Assembly: GCF_000935025.1 (NCBI RefSeq)
Contig: NZ_CP010836.1
Coordinates: 1,612,001-1,676,000, forward strand
Reading direction: 5' to 3'
DNA: 64,000 bases
DNA from: Sphingomonas hengshuiensis
Lineage (GTDB): Bacteria; Pseudomonadota; Alphaproteobacteria; Sphingomonadales; Sphingomonadaceae
Below the pieces are notes generated by a model that ran no database searches, was not told the DNA's origin, and was given only the letters and a program-made list of their open reading frames with translations. Within the stretch, counting starts at the first letter, position 1, and every line of letters begins with the position of its first letter. Below are positions 56,703 through 64,000 of the stretch, piece by piece. The translations under genes and the position numbers were made by a program.

Positions 56703-58133
56703 GTGATTACCCGCCGCACGCTCGTCTCCCGGGCTTCGATGCTTCTGGCGGGGGCGGCGGCTACCGGCTGCTCGCGCCTGCCCGATGTTGCAGCAAGCCC
56801 TGCCACGCCTGCGCTGATGGACGATCTCGCCGAGCGCACCTTCCGCTTTTTTTGGGAAACGACCAATCCCCGCAACGGGCTCGCGCCCGATCGCTGGCCG
56901 ACCAAGGGCTTCTCCAGCATCGCCGCCACCGGCTTTGCGCTGACCGCCTACCCGATCGGGGTCGAGCGCGGCTGGATCGCCCGCGATGCCGCGCTGGAGC
57001 GTACGCTGGCGACTTTGCGCTTCTTCTGGAACGCGCCGCAGGGGGATGCCGCCAGCGGCGTCACCGGCCACAAAGGCTTTTTCTACCATTTCCTCGACAT
57101 GGAGACCGGGCATCGGTTCGGTCGCACCGAATTGTCGTCGGTCGACACTGCCTTGCTTCTCGGCGGCATCCTGTTCGCCGGCCAATATTTCGATCGCGCC
57201 ACCGCCGAAGAGGCCGAGGTCCGCGACCTGGCGGACAAGATCTGCGCCCGCGTCGACTGGCGCTGGATGCAAAAGCCGTCGCGGGTGCTTTGCATGGGCT
57301 GGCATCCGGAGCGTGGATTCATCCCGTCCGACTGGCATGGCTATAACGAGGGCATGCTCGTCTATCTTCTGGCGCTTGGTGCGCCGGACCCGGATCGCCG
57401 CGTGGAGCCCGACGCATGGGCCGCCTGGGCATCGACCTATCCCCGGAGCTGGCGCGGGGAGGGGGCTACACGGCACCTCGCCTTCGCACCCCATTTCGGC
57501 CACCAATATAGCCATGTCTGGGTCGATTTCCGCGGCATTCGCGACGCGACGATGCGCGAGGCTGGGTTCGATTATTTCGAGAATAGCCGTCGCGCGACCT
57601 ATGCGCAGCGCGCCTATGCGACGGCCAACCCGATGGGGTGGACCGGATATTCGGCGGACGTGTGGGGCCTGACCGCGTGCGACGGGCCCGCCGGCGTGAA
57701 GCGCGTCGTCAACGGCACCGAACGGACCTTCCGTACTTACTCGGCGCGCGGCCCGCTTGGGCTTCCCGACGAGTTTGACGACGGCACGATCGCGCCGACG
57801 GCAGCGCTGGGGTCGATCGCGTTCGCGCCGGAAATCGTCGAGCCCTGCGCCGCCGCGCTTCATGCGCGCTATGGCCGCAAACTCTATGGGCGCTACGGCT
57901 TCCTCGACAGCTTCAACCCGAGCTTCCGGTTTACCGATGCGAAGCTGTCAAAGGGCAGTGTCGATCCCGAGCTTGGCTGGTTCGACGACGATTATCTGGG
58001 GATCGACCAGGGGCCGATCCTGACGATGATGGCCAATCACCGCGACGACTTCGTCTGGAGCCGGATGCGACGGGCGCCCGCGATCCGGACCGGGCTGGCG
58101 CGTGCCGGCTTCATCGGCGGCTGGCTGGGATGA
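56703..58133 (+). CDS. Glucoamylase-like lipoprotein, GH144 type (putative endo-beta-1,2-glucanase)
   Basis: This 476-residue protein has a lipoprotein signal (ATGC, Cys23) preceded by paired Arg. The body matches the Glycoamyl (PF10091) barrel: ERTFRFFWETTNPRNGLAPD, SIAATGFALTAYPIGVERG, GFFYHFLDMETG, SDWHGYNEGMLVYLLALG and the late GWFDDDYLGIDQGPI. Characterised relatives in GH144 cut beta-1,2-glucan, the cyclic or linear polymer made by rhizobia and others. The gene starts with a GTG, with AGGAG upstream, and follows the TonB receptor and a terminator. Family assignment is firm; substrate is inferred. Confidence 0.82.
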   Translation: MITRRTLVSRASMLLAGAAATGCSRLPDVAASPATPALMDDLAERTFRFFWETTNPRNGLAPDRWPTKGFSSIAATGFALTAYPIGVERGWIARDAALERTLATLRFFWNAPQGDAASGVTGHKGFFYHFLDMETGHRFGRTELSSVDTALLLGGILFAGQYFDRATAEEAEVRDLADKICARVDWRWMQKPSRVLCMGWHPERGFIPSDWHGYNEGMLVYLLALGAPDPDRRVEPDAWAAWASTYPRSWRGEGATRHLAFAPHFGHQYSHVWVDFRGIRDATMREAGFDYFENSRRATYAQRAYATANPMGWTGYSADVWGLTACDGPAGVKRVVNGTERTFRTYSARGPLGLPDEFDDGTIAPTAALGSIAFAPEIVEPCAAALHARYGRKLYGRYGFLDSFNPSFRFTDAKLSKGSVDPELGWFDDDYLGIDQGPILTMMANHRDDFVWSRMRRAPAIRTGLARAGFIGGWLG

Positions 58134-58140
58134 CTCCGCT

Positions 58141-58158
58141 CGCGGCGCTGGCGCCGCG
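58141..58158 (+). terminator. Hairpin after GH144-type gene
   Basis: CGCGGCG and CGCCGCG pair around a CTGG loop starting 8 nt after the stop codon. No U-tract follows. Confidence 0.4.
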
Positions 58159-58189
58159 GTCGGTGCAGGGGGCGTATCGGCGGGGACTC

Positions 58190-58232
58190 CGGTACAAAAG
58201 TAAGAACGATAATATACATTATGTAAGTTAAA
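58190..58232. other. AT-rich tract between convergent genes
   Basis: About 43 bp of AT-rich sequence containing the 11-bp dyad TACATTATGTA (58215-58225) stands out against GC-rich surroundings. It has the look of a promoter or operator, but both flanking genes end here. Confidence 0.5.
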
Positions 58233-58268
58233 GACGGATATGACTCCCCGGGGCATCCCTGATACCGG

Positions 58269-60104
58269 TCACCCCTTCTTGGCCGCCCAAGCGTCAATCG
58301 CCGCGTCGAGCACCGCCATCGGCATCGGCCCTGCGGTCAGCACCAGATCGTGGAAGCCCCGTATGTCGAACCCTCCGCCCATCGCGCCGCGTGCCCGCTC
58401 GCGCGCGGCTACGATCGCGTTGGCGCCGACCTTGAAGCTGCACGCCTGGCCGGGATAAACGGCATAGCGCGTGACTTCGCGGTCGGTCGCCTCCTGCTGC
58501 TCGCCGGCATTTTCGACCATCCACGCCACCGCCTGCGCCTTGGTCCAGCGATGATGGTGCAGTCCGGTGTCCACGACGATCCGCGCGGCGCGAAACAGTT
58601 CGGACTGGAGATAGCCGATCCGCCCGAACGGATCGTCGGCATAGACCCCAAGCTCGTCGGCGACCTGTTGCGCGTACAGCGCCCAGCCTTCGGTATAGGC
58701 CGAGAACCGGACCATGCGCCGGAACAACGGCAACGCAGGCGCGTGGCCGAGGACGCTATACTGAAAATGATGTCCTGGAACCCCCTCGTGATGCGTGAGC
58801 GTCGGGAGGCGCCACGTGACATGCTCGCCGGGAGTCTTGAGGTTGAGCGAATAGATGCCCGGCTGCCCCGGCGCGCCCTCCGAGTAGAACGCGCCTGGCG
58901 CGCCCGCCTCGATCGCTGGCGGGATGCGGCGCACGACGATCGGATCGACGGTCGCGATGCCGAATGCGTCCGGCAACAGCGCGGTTACCGTCTTCAGATG
59001 GGTCTCGGCCAGCGCGAGCAGCGTTGCGCGACCGGCGTCGTCGGGCGACACGCGGAACCGCGGGTCCTGGTTGAGCGCCGCGACGCGGGCAATCACGCCC
59101 CCGCGAGTCAGCCCCTGCGCGCGGAGCAAGCGGTCGATCTGGTCGGTGAGCGCGCGGCATTGTTCGAGGCCGATCCGGTGCAACTCGCCCGGCGTGGTTT
59201 CGGCCGTTGTGTTCGATCGCACCGCCGCGGCATAATAGGCGTCGCCGTCGGGCAGCTTCCACACCCCGGCGCGGCTGTCGGCTCGGGGCGCCAGCGCCTC
59301 GAGCGCAGCGATCTGGCGGCTGAGTGCGGGCTGGATCCGGGTACGAAACGTCGCGAGGGCGCGCCCTGCGACGTCCCCCACCCCCTTTTCCCCCAGCCCC
59401 TTCTCGGCGATGCGCTTCAGCGCCGGCGCGATCAACGCGGACTGGAGCGGATCGCCATCGCGCAGCCCCTTGATCTGGGTAATGGTGCGGACGAGCACGA
59501 AATCCGGCGGGACCACGCCCAGCGCGGCGTCGTGCGCGATGCGATCGGTTTCCTGGTCGAGAGCGGTTGCGAGCGCCGCAAGGCGCGCGAGCCATGCCTC
59601 GACGTCTGCGGCATCCTCAATCGGGTGCCGGCTGCCGATAAAGTCCGGGAGCCAGTAATAGGCGCCGTTCATCTGGCTCACGACATAGGGGCTCGGACGC
59701 AGATTGCCGTCGACATAGCCATAGCGGCCCAGCAGATCGTCGAGCGTGCGATAGACATAGCCAGCGACGGCATGGTCGAGCCGCGCCCGCGGGGACAGCG
59801 CGCCCACGGGAATTGCGTCGAGTTCGGTCAGCGCCGCGCGAATTGCCGCGCGGTCCCCCGCGCGCGCACCCAGCGAGCGGTCGTCGAGCCGCCCGCGCAG
59901 CGCCGCATTTGCGCCGACGTCGTAATTGTTCGCGGTCGCCTCTTCGGGCGAGCGGTGGAGATAGGCATCGCTGTGCCGCTGCAACAGCGCCTGAAGCGCC
60001 GCGTCGGCACCTCCCGCTGCCTGCCCGTGCGCCGGCAACGCGCCGGTTCCCCACCCCATCAGGACTCCGGCTGCGGACGCTTCCAGAAAACGGCGTCGAT
60101 CCAT
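58269..60104 (-). CDS. DUF885-family secreted metallopeptidase-like protein
   Basis: This 611-residue protein has a Tat signal (DRRRFLEASAAGVLMGWG). The DUF885 hallmark zinc-binding block HHEGVPGHHFQ is present near residue 450, and SAYTEGWALYAQQVADELG follows. Relatives act as metallo-dipeptidases or carboxypeptidases. The ATG at 60104 directly precedes the Tat motif; the extra upstream codons run into the intergenic hairpin. It is downstream of a TonB receptor on the same strand. The Tat route implies a folded, metal-loaded periplasmic enzyme. Confidence 0.9.
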   Translation of the reverse strand: MDRRRFLEASAAGVLMGWGTGALPAHGQAAGGADAALQALLQRHSDAYLHRSPEEATANNYDVGANAALRGRLDDRSLGARAGDRAAIRAALTELDAIPVGALSPRARLDHAVAGYVYRTLDDLLGRYGYVDGNLRPSPYVVSQMNGAYYWLPDFIGSRHPIEDAADVEAWLARLAALATALDQETDRIAHDAALGVVPPDFVLVRTITQIKGLRDGDPLQSALIAPALKRIAEKGLGEKGVGDVAGRALATFRTRIQPALSRQIAALEALAPRADSRAGVWKLPDGDAYYAAAVRSNTTAETTPGELHRIGLEQCRALTDQIDRLLRAQGLTRGGVIARVAALNQDPRFRVSPDDAGRATLLALAETHLKTVTALLPDAFGIATVDPIVVRRIPPAIEAGAPGAFYSEGAPGQPGIYSLNLKTPGEHVTWRLPTLTHHEGVPGHHFQYSVLGHAPALPLFRRMVRFSAYTEGWALYAQQVADELGVYADDPFGRIGYLQSELFRAARIVVDTGLHHHRWTKAQAVAWMVENAGEQQEATDREVTRYAVYPGQACSFKVGANAIVAARERARGAMGGGFDIRGFHDLVLTAGPMPMAVLDAAIDAWAAKKG

Positions 60105-60132
60105 CGCGGCGGTACTCCTGGTACATGAAATC

Positions 60133-60156
60133 GGGGCGGCGGTTTCCCGCCGCCCC
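60133..60156 (-). terminator. Perfect 10-bp hairpin between TonB receptor and DUF885 genes
   Basis: On the minus strand GGGGCGGCGG, loop GAAA, CCGCCGCCCC form a perfect stem with a GNRA tetraloop, 8 nt after the receptor stop. Only a short T stretch follows, so it may be an attenuator or an mRNA-stabilising 3' structure. Confidence 0.6.
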
Positions 60157-60164
60157 AAGGGTTT

Positions 60165-62441
60165 TCAGAACTTGATGCCGAAGCTAGCGCCGACGACGCG
60201 GTACGACGGCTCGACCTGCACGCCCGAATAGAACGCCTTCTCATACGCATTGGCGAAGTATTTGGCGTCGAAAAGATTCTCGACATACACCGTCGCACGA
60301 ATGGTCTCGGTCTCCAGGCCCATGCGCAGGTTCACATTGTGATAGCTGGGCGAAATGAACGGATAGACATTGTAGCGGTACGCGTAAGGATTGGAGATCA
60401 TCTTGTCGCGGAAGTTCCACTCCGCCCGCACAAAGCCTTTCAGGTCTCCGGCAATCGTCCGCTTATACTGGGCCTGCGCGCCCAGCGTCCATTCGGGCGC
60501 ATTGACGAGTTGCTTGCCGGTAACATTGATGACCGCGCCGTCGATCAGGGCGTTCGGATAGTCCTTGAACTTGGTCTTGTTCCAGCCGACCTGCCCGCTC
60601 AGCGTGAATTCGGGCGTGATCCGGGCGTCGAAGCTGGCTTCGGCGCCATAGCTCTCGGCCGCCGCGGCGTTCGCGATACCGCTGACGCTGCGCAGCAACC
60701 CGGTCACGGTGTCGATATATTGGAAGCGGATCGTCTGCTGGACGTTCTTCCAGTCCATATAGAAGCTCGTGACGTCGACGCGGAGCTTGCCGTCGAACAG
60801 GTCGAACTTGGTGCCCAGTTCGTAATCCCACAGCGTTTCGGGCTTGAAGTCGTTGGTAAGGTTGACGTTGTTGCTGGTCTGGGTGCCGCCGGACTTGAAC
60901 CCGCGCGACGCGTTGGCGAAGATCAGCCAGTCCGGGCTGACCTTGTAGCTGAGCGTGAACTTCGGCGAAAAATCGTCGAACTTCGACACACGGTCATTAA
61001 CGCCGGTCTGCACCAGGTTCGATCGCGTGATCGAATAGTTCATCACCGTTTCGCGCGAATAGCGGACGCCCACCGTGGCCGCGAGCTTGCTCGTTACGTT
61101 GAGCGTGCCCTGCCCGAACATTGCCCAATAATCGGTGGAGCTGTTGCTATCGAGTCCGGTGACTTCAAGTCCGCTACACTTGCCGGCATAGCTGGCGGGG
61201 CACAACGGGCTGTCGGCGCCGTGATAGGTCGACTGGTCCATCACGCCGGTGTCGCGACCGACCGAGGTGCCGACGCTCCAGTCGAACAGGTTGTCGTTAC
61301 CGGTCGACTGGACTCGCAACTCTCCGCTGGTCGACTTGCGGACGAGGAACAGGTCTTCGTAGAAATAGTCGCGGCTGCCGCCGTCGACATCGCCATAGTT
61401 GAACACCTCGGAACGAAGCGTGCCGACCACGCCGGTGATCGCCACGGTGCCGATTTCCCATACTGCGCGGCCGCTGAGATATTCGAAGTCGCCGCCGACT
61501 TCCTGGGGCCGGTTGAAGTTCACCCGCGTCGAATTGTCGGGGAAGAACCCCACCCCGTCCGCCGCGCCGATATTGCCGGCGGTCTTGCCGTAATAGACCG
61601 ATGCCCAGGTCGCAGTGACGAAGCCCGTGGGCACGCCGTTGCGCATCCCGACGGTTTCGTTCGACTTGTTATAGGTCAGGTCGAGCGTGAAATTGTCGGT
61701 CGGCGTCAGCCGGGCCTGCGCGCGATAGGTGTAATATTCGCTGTCATTACCGCCACCGATGGGATTGATATTCTTGATAAATCCGTCGGAATGCTCGTAC
61801 TTGCCCGAGGCGCGTACCGCGAGCAGCCCATCGATCACGGGCACGTTCACCGCACCCTCGGCCCGATAGGTGTTGTAGCTGCTATAGCCCGCGTCGATGA
61901 AGCCCTCGAATTCGTTCACGGGTTTCTTGGTGATGACGTTGATCGCGCCGCCCACGGCGTTGCGACCGAAATAGGTCCCCTGCGGCCCGCGCAGCACTTC
62001 GATCCGCTCGAGGTCGACGATCTGCGGGTTGCTGGTGCCCGCCGCGACGTTGAACTCGTCGATGTAGAACGCATAGGTCGACTGACGGACATCGGCATAG
62101 GGGTTCAGCTGGTTCGAAATGCCGCGGATCGCGAGGTCCTTGCGATCGCGCGACCCGTTCGACTGAAAGCTGACATTCGGTGTCAGCGCGAAATAATCCT
62201 CGACGCTCTGGACATTCTGGTCCTGCAGCGTCTGCGCGGTCACTGCGGTGATCGCGATCGGCACGTCCTGCAGGCTCTGTTCGCGGCGCTGCGCAGTCAC
62301 GACGATCTCGTCCGGAGACGTGGTCGTCGCGGTGTCCTGCGCCCATGCCGGCGTGGCAGCGACGCCGCCCATCAACGCGGCGGCGGCGACCCCCGCCGCA
62401 AGCCGGGCGGTAGCGCGCATCCCAATCAACGTATAGCTCAT
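60165..62441 (-). CDS. TonB-dependent receptor
   Basis: This 758-residue outer-membrane transporter has a signal peptide ending PAWA-Q near residue 34 and a TonB box (DEIVVTAQRR). The plug contains RIEVLRGPQGTYFGRNAVGG and the barrel ends in VVGASFGIKF. It belongs to the FecA/FyuA-like class that sphingomonads use for many substrates. The neighbours are proteases (DUF885, M24) and an NTF2-like protein, so peptides or amino-acid conjugates are possible ligands. A second ATG at 62420 is an alternative start. Confidence 0.92.
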   Translation of the reverse strand: MSYTLIGMRATARLAAGVAAAALMGGVAATPAWAQDTATTTSPDEIVVTAQRREQSLQDVPIAITAVTAQTLQDQNVQSVEDYFALTPNVSFQSNGSRDRKDLAIRGISNQLNPYADVRQSTYAFYIDEFNVAAGTSNPQIVDLERIEVLRGPQGTYFGRNAVGGAINVITKKPVNEFEGFIDAGYSSYNTYRAEGAVNVPVIDGLLAVRASGKYEHSDGFIKNINPIGGGNDSEYYTYRAQARLTPTDNFTLDLTYNKSNETVGMRNGVPTGFVTATWASVYYGKTAGNIGAADGVGFFPDNSTRVNFNRPQEVGGDFEYLSGRAVWEIGTVAITGVVGTLRSEVFNYGDVDGGSRDYFYEDLFLVRKSTSGELRVQSTGNDNLFDWSVGTSVGRDTGVMDQSTYHGADSPLCPASYAGKCSGLEVTGLDSNSSTDYWAMFGQGTLNVTSKLAATVGVRYSRETVMNYSITRSNLVQTGVNDRVSKFDDFSPKFTLSYKVSPDWLIFANASRGFKSGGTQTSNNVNLTNDFKPETLWDYELGTKFDLFDGKLRVDVTSFYMDWKNVQQTIRFQYIDTVTGLLRSVSGIANAAAAESYGAEASFDARITPEFTLSGQVGWNKTKFKDYPNALIDGAVINVTGKQLVNAPEWTLGAQAQYKRTIAGDLKGFVRAEWNFRDKMISNPYAYRYNVYPFISPSYHNVNLRMGLETETIRATVYVENLFDAKYFANAYEKAFYSGVQVEPSYRVVGASFGIKF

Positions 62442-62460
62442 GTCAAATCCCCCTCACCTG

Positions 62461-62482
62461 CCGGAGGGCGCTTGCCCTCCGG
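62461..62482 (-). repeat. Perfect 9-bp hairpin in the leader of the TonB receptor gene
   Basis: CCGGAGGGC (62461-62469) pairs with GCCCTCCGG (62474-62482), leaving a 4-nt loop. It sits 20 nt upstream of the receptor start on the minus strand and could modulate translation or stabilise the transcript. Confidence 0.6.
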
Positions 62483-62506
62483 ACTCTGAAACCCCGGTCC
62501 TCTCCG

Positions 62507-62526
62507 AAAATGCCGCCTTCAGGCGG
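62507..62526 (-). terminator. Short terminator after the NTF2-like gene
   Basis: On the minus strand CCGCCT and AGGCGG pair around GA directly after the stop codon, followed by C, A and TTTT. It is a weak intrinsic terminator upstream of the receptor gene. Confidence 0.5.
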
Positions 62527-63039
62527 TCACGCAGTCCAGCATTGCGGGTCCAGCGGCCCCTTGCTCGCGTCCAGATCGCTGCGCACCAGCACGATCGACG
62601 CGATCTTGCCGTCCTTGACGACGGCGTGCCCTGCCGCCAGCGAGCACGCGACCTTGCCGCTGCGGCGCGAGCGGATGACGTGATAGGTGTAGATCAGCCC
62701 GTCCTTCTCGAAGACTTCCTTGAACGGCACGACGATCTCGACGTCACCGCCACCGGCCTGGATCTTCTGGAAATGCGTGGCCCATTCGCCGACGCCGCGG
62801 ATCGCAGTGCGGCCCTCGAGGATCAGCGTCGCGTCGGGCGTGAAGAACTTCGAGAAATTCTCCTCGGTGTACGCGCCCGGCGTCTTGAACGCGGTGTTCC
62901 ACCACACGAACATGCGCGACAGAATATCGGTCGCGGGCTTCTCGACGGGCGCGGTGACGGGCTGGTCCGGACGGGCTGTGGCGGGCGCCGACAGCGCCAG
63001 CCCTGCGAGCATGATTGCGGATGCGACCTTTTTCTGCAC
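62527..63039 (-). CDS. Secreted NTF2/SnoaL-like protein
   Basis: This 170-residue protein starts at a GTG at 63039 with AGGGAG 6 nt upstream. A signal peptide follows (KKVASAIMLAGLALSAPATA). The mature part has the cone-shaped NTF2 pattern: FSKFFTPDATLILEGRTAIR, then GVGEWATHFQKI, then a final sheet and CWTA end. Such domains bind small ligands or catalyse simple isomerisations. No catalytic residues are evident. It is encoded upstream of the TonB receptor on the same strand and may bind its cargo. Confidence 0.75.
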   Translation of the reverse strand: MQKKVASAIMLAGLALSAPATARPDQPVTAPVEKPATDILSRMFVWWNTAFKTPGAYTEENFSKFFTPDATLILEGRTAIRGVGEWATHFQKIQAGGGDVEIVVPFKEVFEKDGLIYTYHVIRSRRSGKVACSLAAGHAVVKDGKIASIVLVRSDLDASKGPLDPQCWTA

Positions 63040-63111
63040 GATATGCTCCCTGTAGCAATGTTGCGGTTTGACTGGCTTGGACGCCATGTTCGTGCAGCAA
63101 GTGTCCGTCAG

Positions 63112-63168
63112 TTGCATTGTTGTGGCAACGGCATTGCAAATTCGTGATCGTTGCGTTCAGTGCAAATT
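63112..63168. promoter_or_regulatory. TTGCA-rich dyad and direct repeats upstream of the NTF2-like gene
   Basis: An imperfect dyad has outer TTGCA (63112-63116) and TGCAA (63135-63139) with an inner GTTG-TGG-CAAC (63119-63129). TGCAAATT occurs twice (63135-63142 and 63161-63168), 26 bp apart. This is the likely promoter region of the receptor cluster; a binding site is suggested but unproven. Confidence 0.35.
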
Positions 63169-63206
63169 AGCGGCCCGACCAGGCCCTGTCGCGCCGAGCG
63201 ATAGCG

Positions 63207-64000
63207 CTATTTCACCAACAGGATCCGGCTGTTGGGCGGGTACACCCATTCCAGGCCCCGTGCGGTCACGACGCCATTGTCCTCGAGCGGTATCTTGATT
63301 TTGCGCGGCCCCCATTCGGGGACGACCGTGTAGAGGAACAGCTCGATCGAGAGCAGATTGCCTGCACGCAGCGTATAGGTGGCCCGAAGCGGGTTGAAAT
63401 CGGCCATCGACGGCCCCGAGCCATGGCCGAAATCTCCCACCGAATGGCTGCCGATCACCACGTCGGACACCCCCAGGTCGCGGCTGGGGTCGTCATAGCG
63501 GCCCAGGACATAGCCCTTGGTCTCCGCCACGCGCCGATTGACCGTCGCCAGCGCTTCGCCCGCGGGGACGCCGGGGCGGATCGTATCCAGGATCATCCGC
63601 CGGATGCCCAGCGCCCTGTCGAATGCGCGCTGTACGCCGGGCGGCGGCGCATTCTCGCCGGGCTTCAGCACATAGGCCATGCGCTTCATATCGGTATAGG
63701 CGAGCAGGTAATGGACTCCCCAGTCGACCGTGATCAGGTCCCCGGGCTGGATCACATGATCCCCCGACACCGGCCCGCGCTCGCCGGGGCCCAGGATGTA
63801 GATGCTGGGCAGGCCGAAGCTGTTTCCCAGCCCTTCCTTGTGAAGTTGCTCCATCATCCACCAGGCGACGTCGCCGGTGGTGGTGTGGCCGGGTCGGATC
63901 ACCTCGTTCGACAGCGCGCGCTCGACGATGGTACGCGAATATTCGCCCGCTCGGGCAAAGGCGGCGATGCTGGTCGCGGTGTTGCGCGAGCGGAAGTCCG
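63207..64000 (-). CDS. M24-family metallopeptidase (Xaa-Pro type), 5' end outside window
   Basis: The frame runs off the right edge, so the N-terminal part is missing; a GTG at 63902 is internal, since coding sequence (FRSRNTATSIAAFARAGEYS) continues above it. The pita-bread fold ligands are visible: VDWGVHYLLAYTDMKR (two Asp), HSVGDFGHGSG (His), and Glu in LLSIELFLYTVVPEWG plus a later Glu in KIPLEDNGVVT. The family removes N-terminal residues, often before Pro, using two metal ions. It is the first gene of the minus-strand cluster visible here, on the same strand as the receptor. Confidence 0.85.
   Translation of the reverse strand, partial: DFRSRNTATSIAAFARAGEYSRTIVERALSNEVIRPGHTTTGDVAWWMMEQLHKEGLGNSFGLPSIYILGPGERGPVSGDHVIQPGDLITVDWGVHYLLAYTDMKRMAYVLKPGENAPPPGVQRAFDRALGIRRMILDTIRPGVPAGEALATVNRRVAETKGYVLGRYDDPSRDLGVSDVVIGSHSVGDFGHGSGPSMADFNPLRATYTLRAGNLLSIELFLYTVVPEWGPRKIKIPLEDNGVVTARGLEWVYPPNSRILLVK

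Noticed and set aside
60339..62489. 716-codon plus-strand frame opposite the second TonB receptor
   Set aside because: It mirrors the receptor codons and has no recognisable domain or ribosome site.

Overview
This window is chromosomal DNA from a high-GC alphaproteobacterium, most likely a sphingomonad (Sphingomonas or a close relative). I infer this from a tandem-duplicated Hfq, DUF6356 and I78 small proteins, many TonB-dependent receptors, the dusB-ntrBC-ntrYX-hfq-hflX order, and alphaproteobacterial L31 and lipoyl synthase sequences. Coding density is high and no intergenic gap exceeds 300 bp. I saw no transposase, integrase, phage gene or CRISPR array. One tRNA gene is present, tRNA-Ser(TGA). 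Both window edges cut genes: a glycosyltransferase on the left and an M24 peptidase on the right.

Region 1 (1-24 kb) is housekeeping and envelope. It starts with phospholipid genes (a methyltransferase, psd, pssA). A long co-directional run follows: rpsB-tsf-pyrH-frr-uppS-cdsA-dxr-rseP-bamA-ompH/skp-fabZ. This covers translation, isoprenoid and lipid carrier synthesis, and outer-membrane protein assembly. Many of its junctions are 1-4 nt stop/start overlaps with GTG or TTG starts. Next come rpmE, a PilZ protein, tRNA-Ser and a peptidoglycan block (mltB, rlpA, a PBP5-like carboxypeptidase). Then come holB, metG, tatD, a PhnP-like hydrolase and a membrane-anchored retropepsin-like protease. tmk, which I would expect beside holB, is absent.

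Region 2 (25-39 kb) is mixed metabolism. It carries isovaleryl-CoA dehydrogenase, a small Rieske protein, a YdhS-like flavoprotein, DUF6356, an MHS-family transporter, rnd with an I78 inhibitor lipoprotein, aspS, a PPK2, a beta-carbonic anhydrase, lipA with a Coq10/RatA-like protein, a CinA-like amidohydrolase and the fused ispDF. Three families of palindromic intergenic repeats lie here or just upstream. A 3' remnant of an L-serine dehydratase gene appears to lie just upstream of ppk2.

Region 3 (38.8-48.7 kb) is the nitrogen-type regulatory block: dusB, ntrB, ntrC, ntrY, ntrX, hfq, hflX, with mazG convergent. NtrC keeps the sigma-54 contact motif GAFTGA and NtrX does not. Hfq is two full Sm domains in one 161-residue chain, and the two copies have diverged at RNA-contact positions.

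Region 4 (48.8-64 kb) is accessory nutrient uptake. The first part looks like a polysaccharide utilization locus: GPH symporter, GH3 beta-glucosidase, LacI regulator, a TonB-dependent receptor with a carboxypeptidase-regulatory-like domain, and a GH144-type lipoprotein. GH144 points to beta-1,2-glucan as substrate. Two LacI-type palindromes 36 bp apart sit in the bglX/lacI divergent promoter region. The second part is a minus-strand cluster of an M24 peptidase, an NTF2/SnoaL-like secreted protein, a second TonB-dependent receptor and a Tat-exported DUF885 metallopeptidase. It may serve peptide scavenging. In both parts a GC-rich hairpin separates the receptor gene from the enzyme gene downstream.
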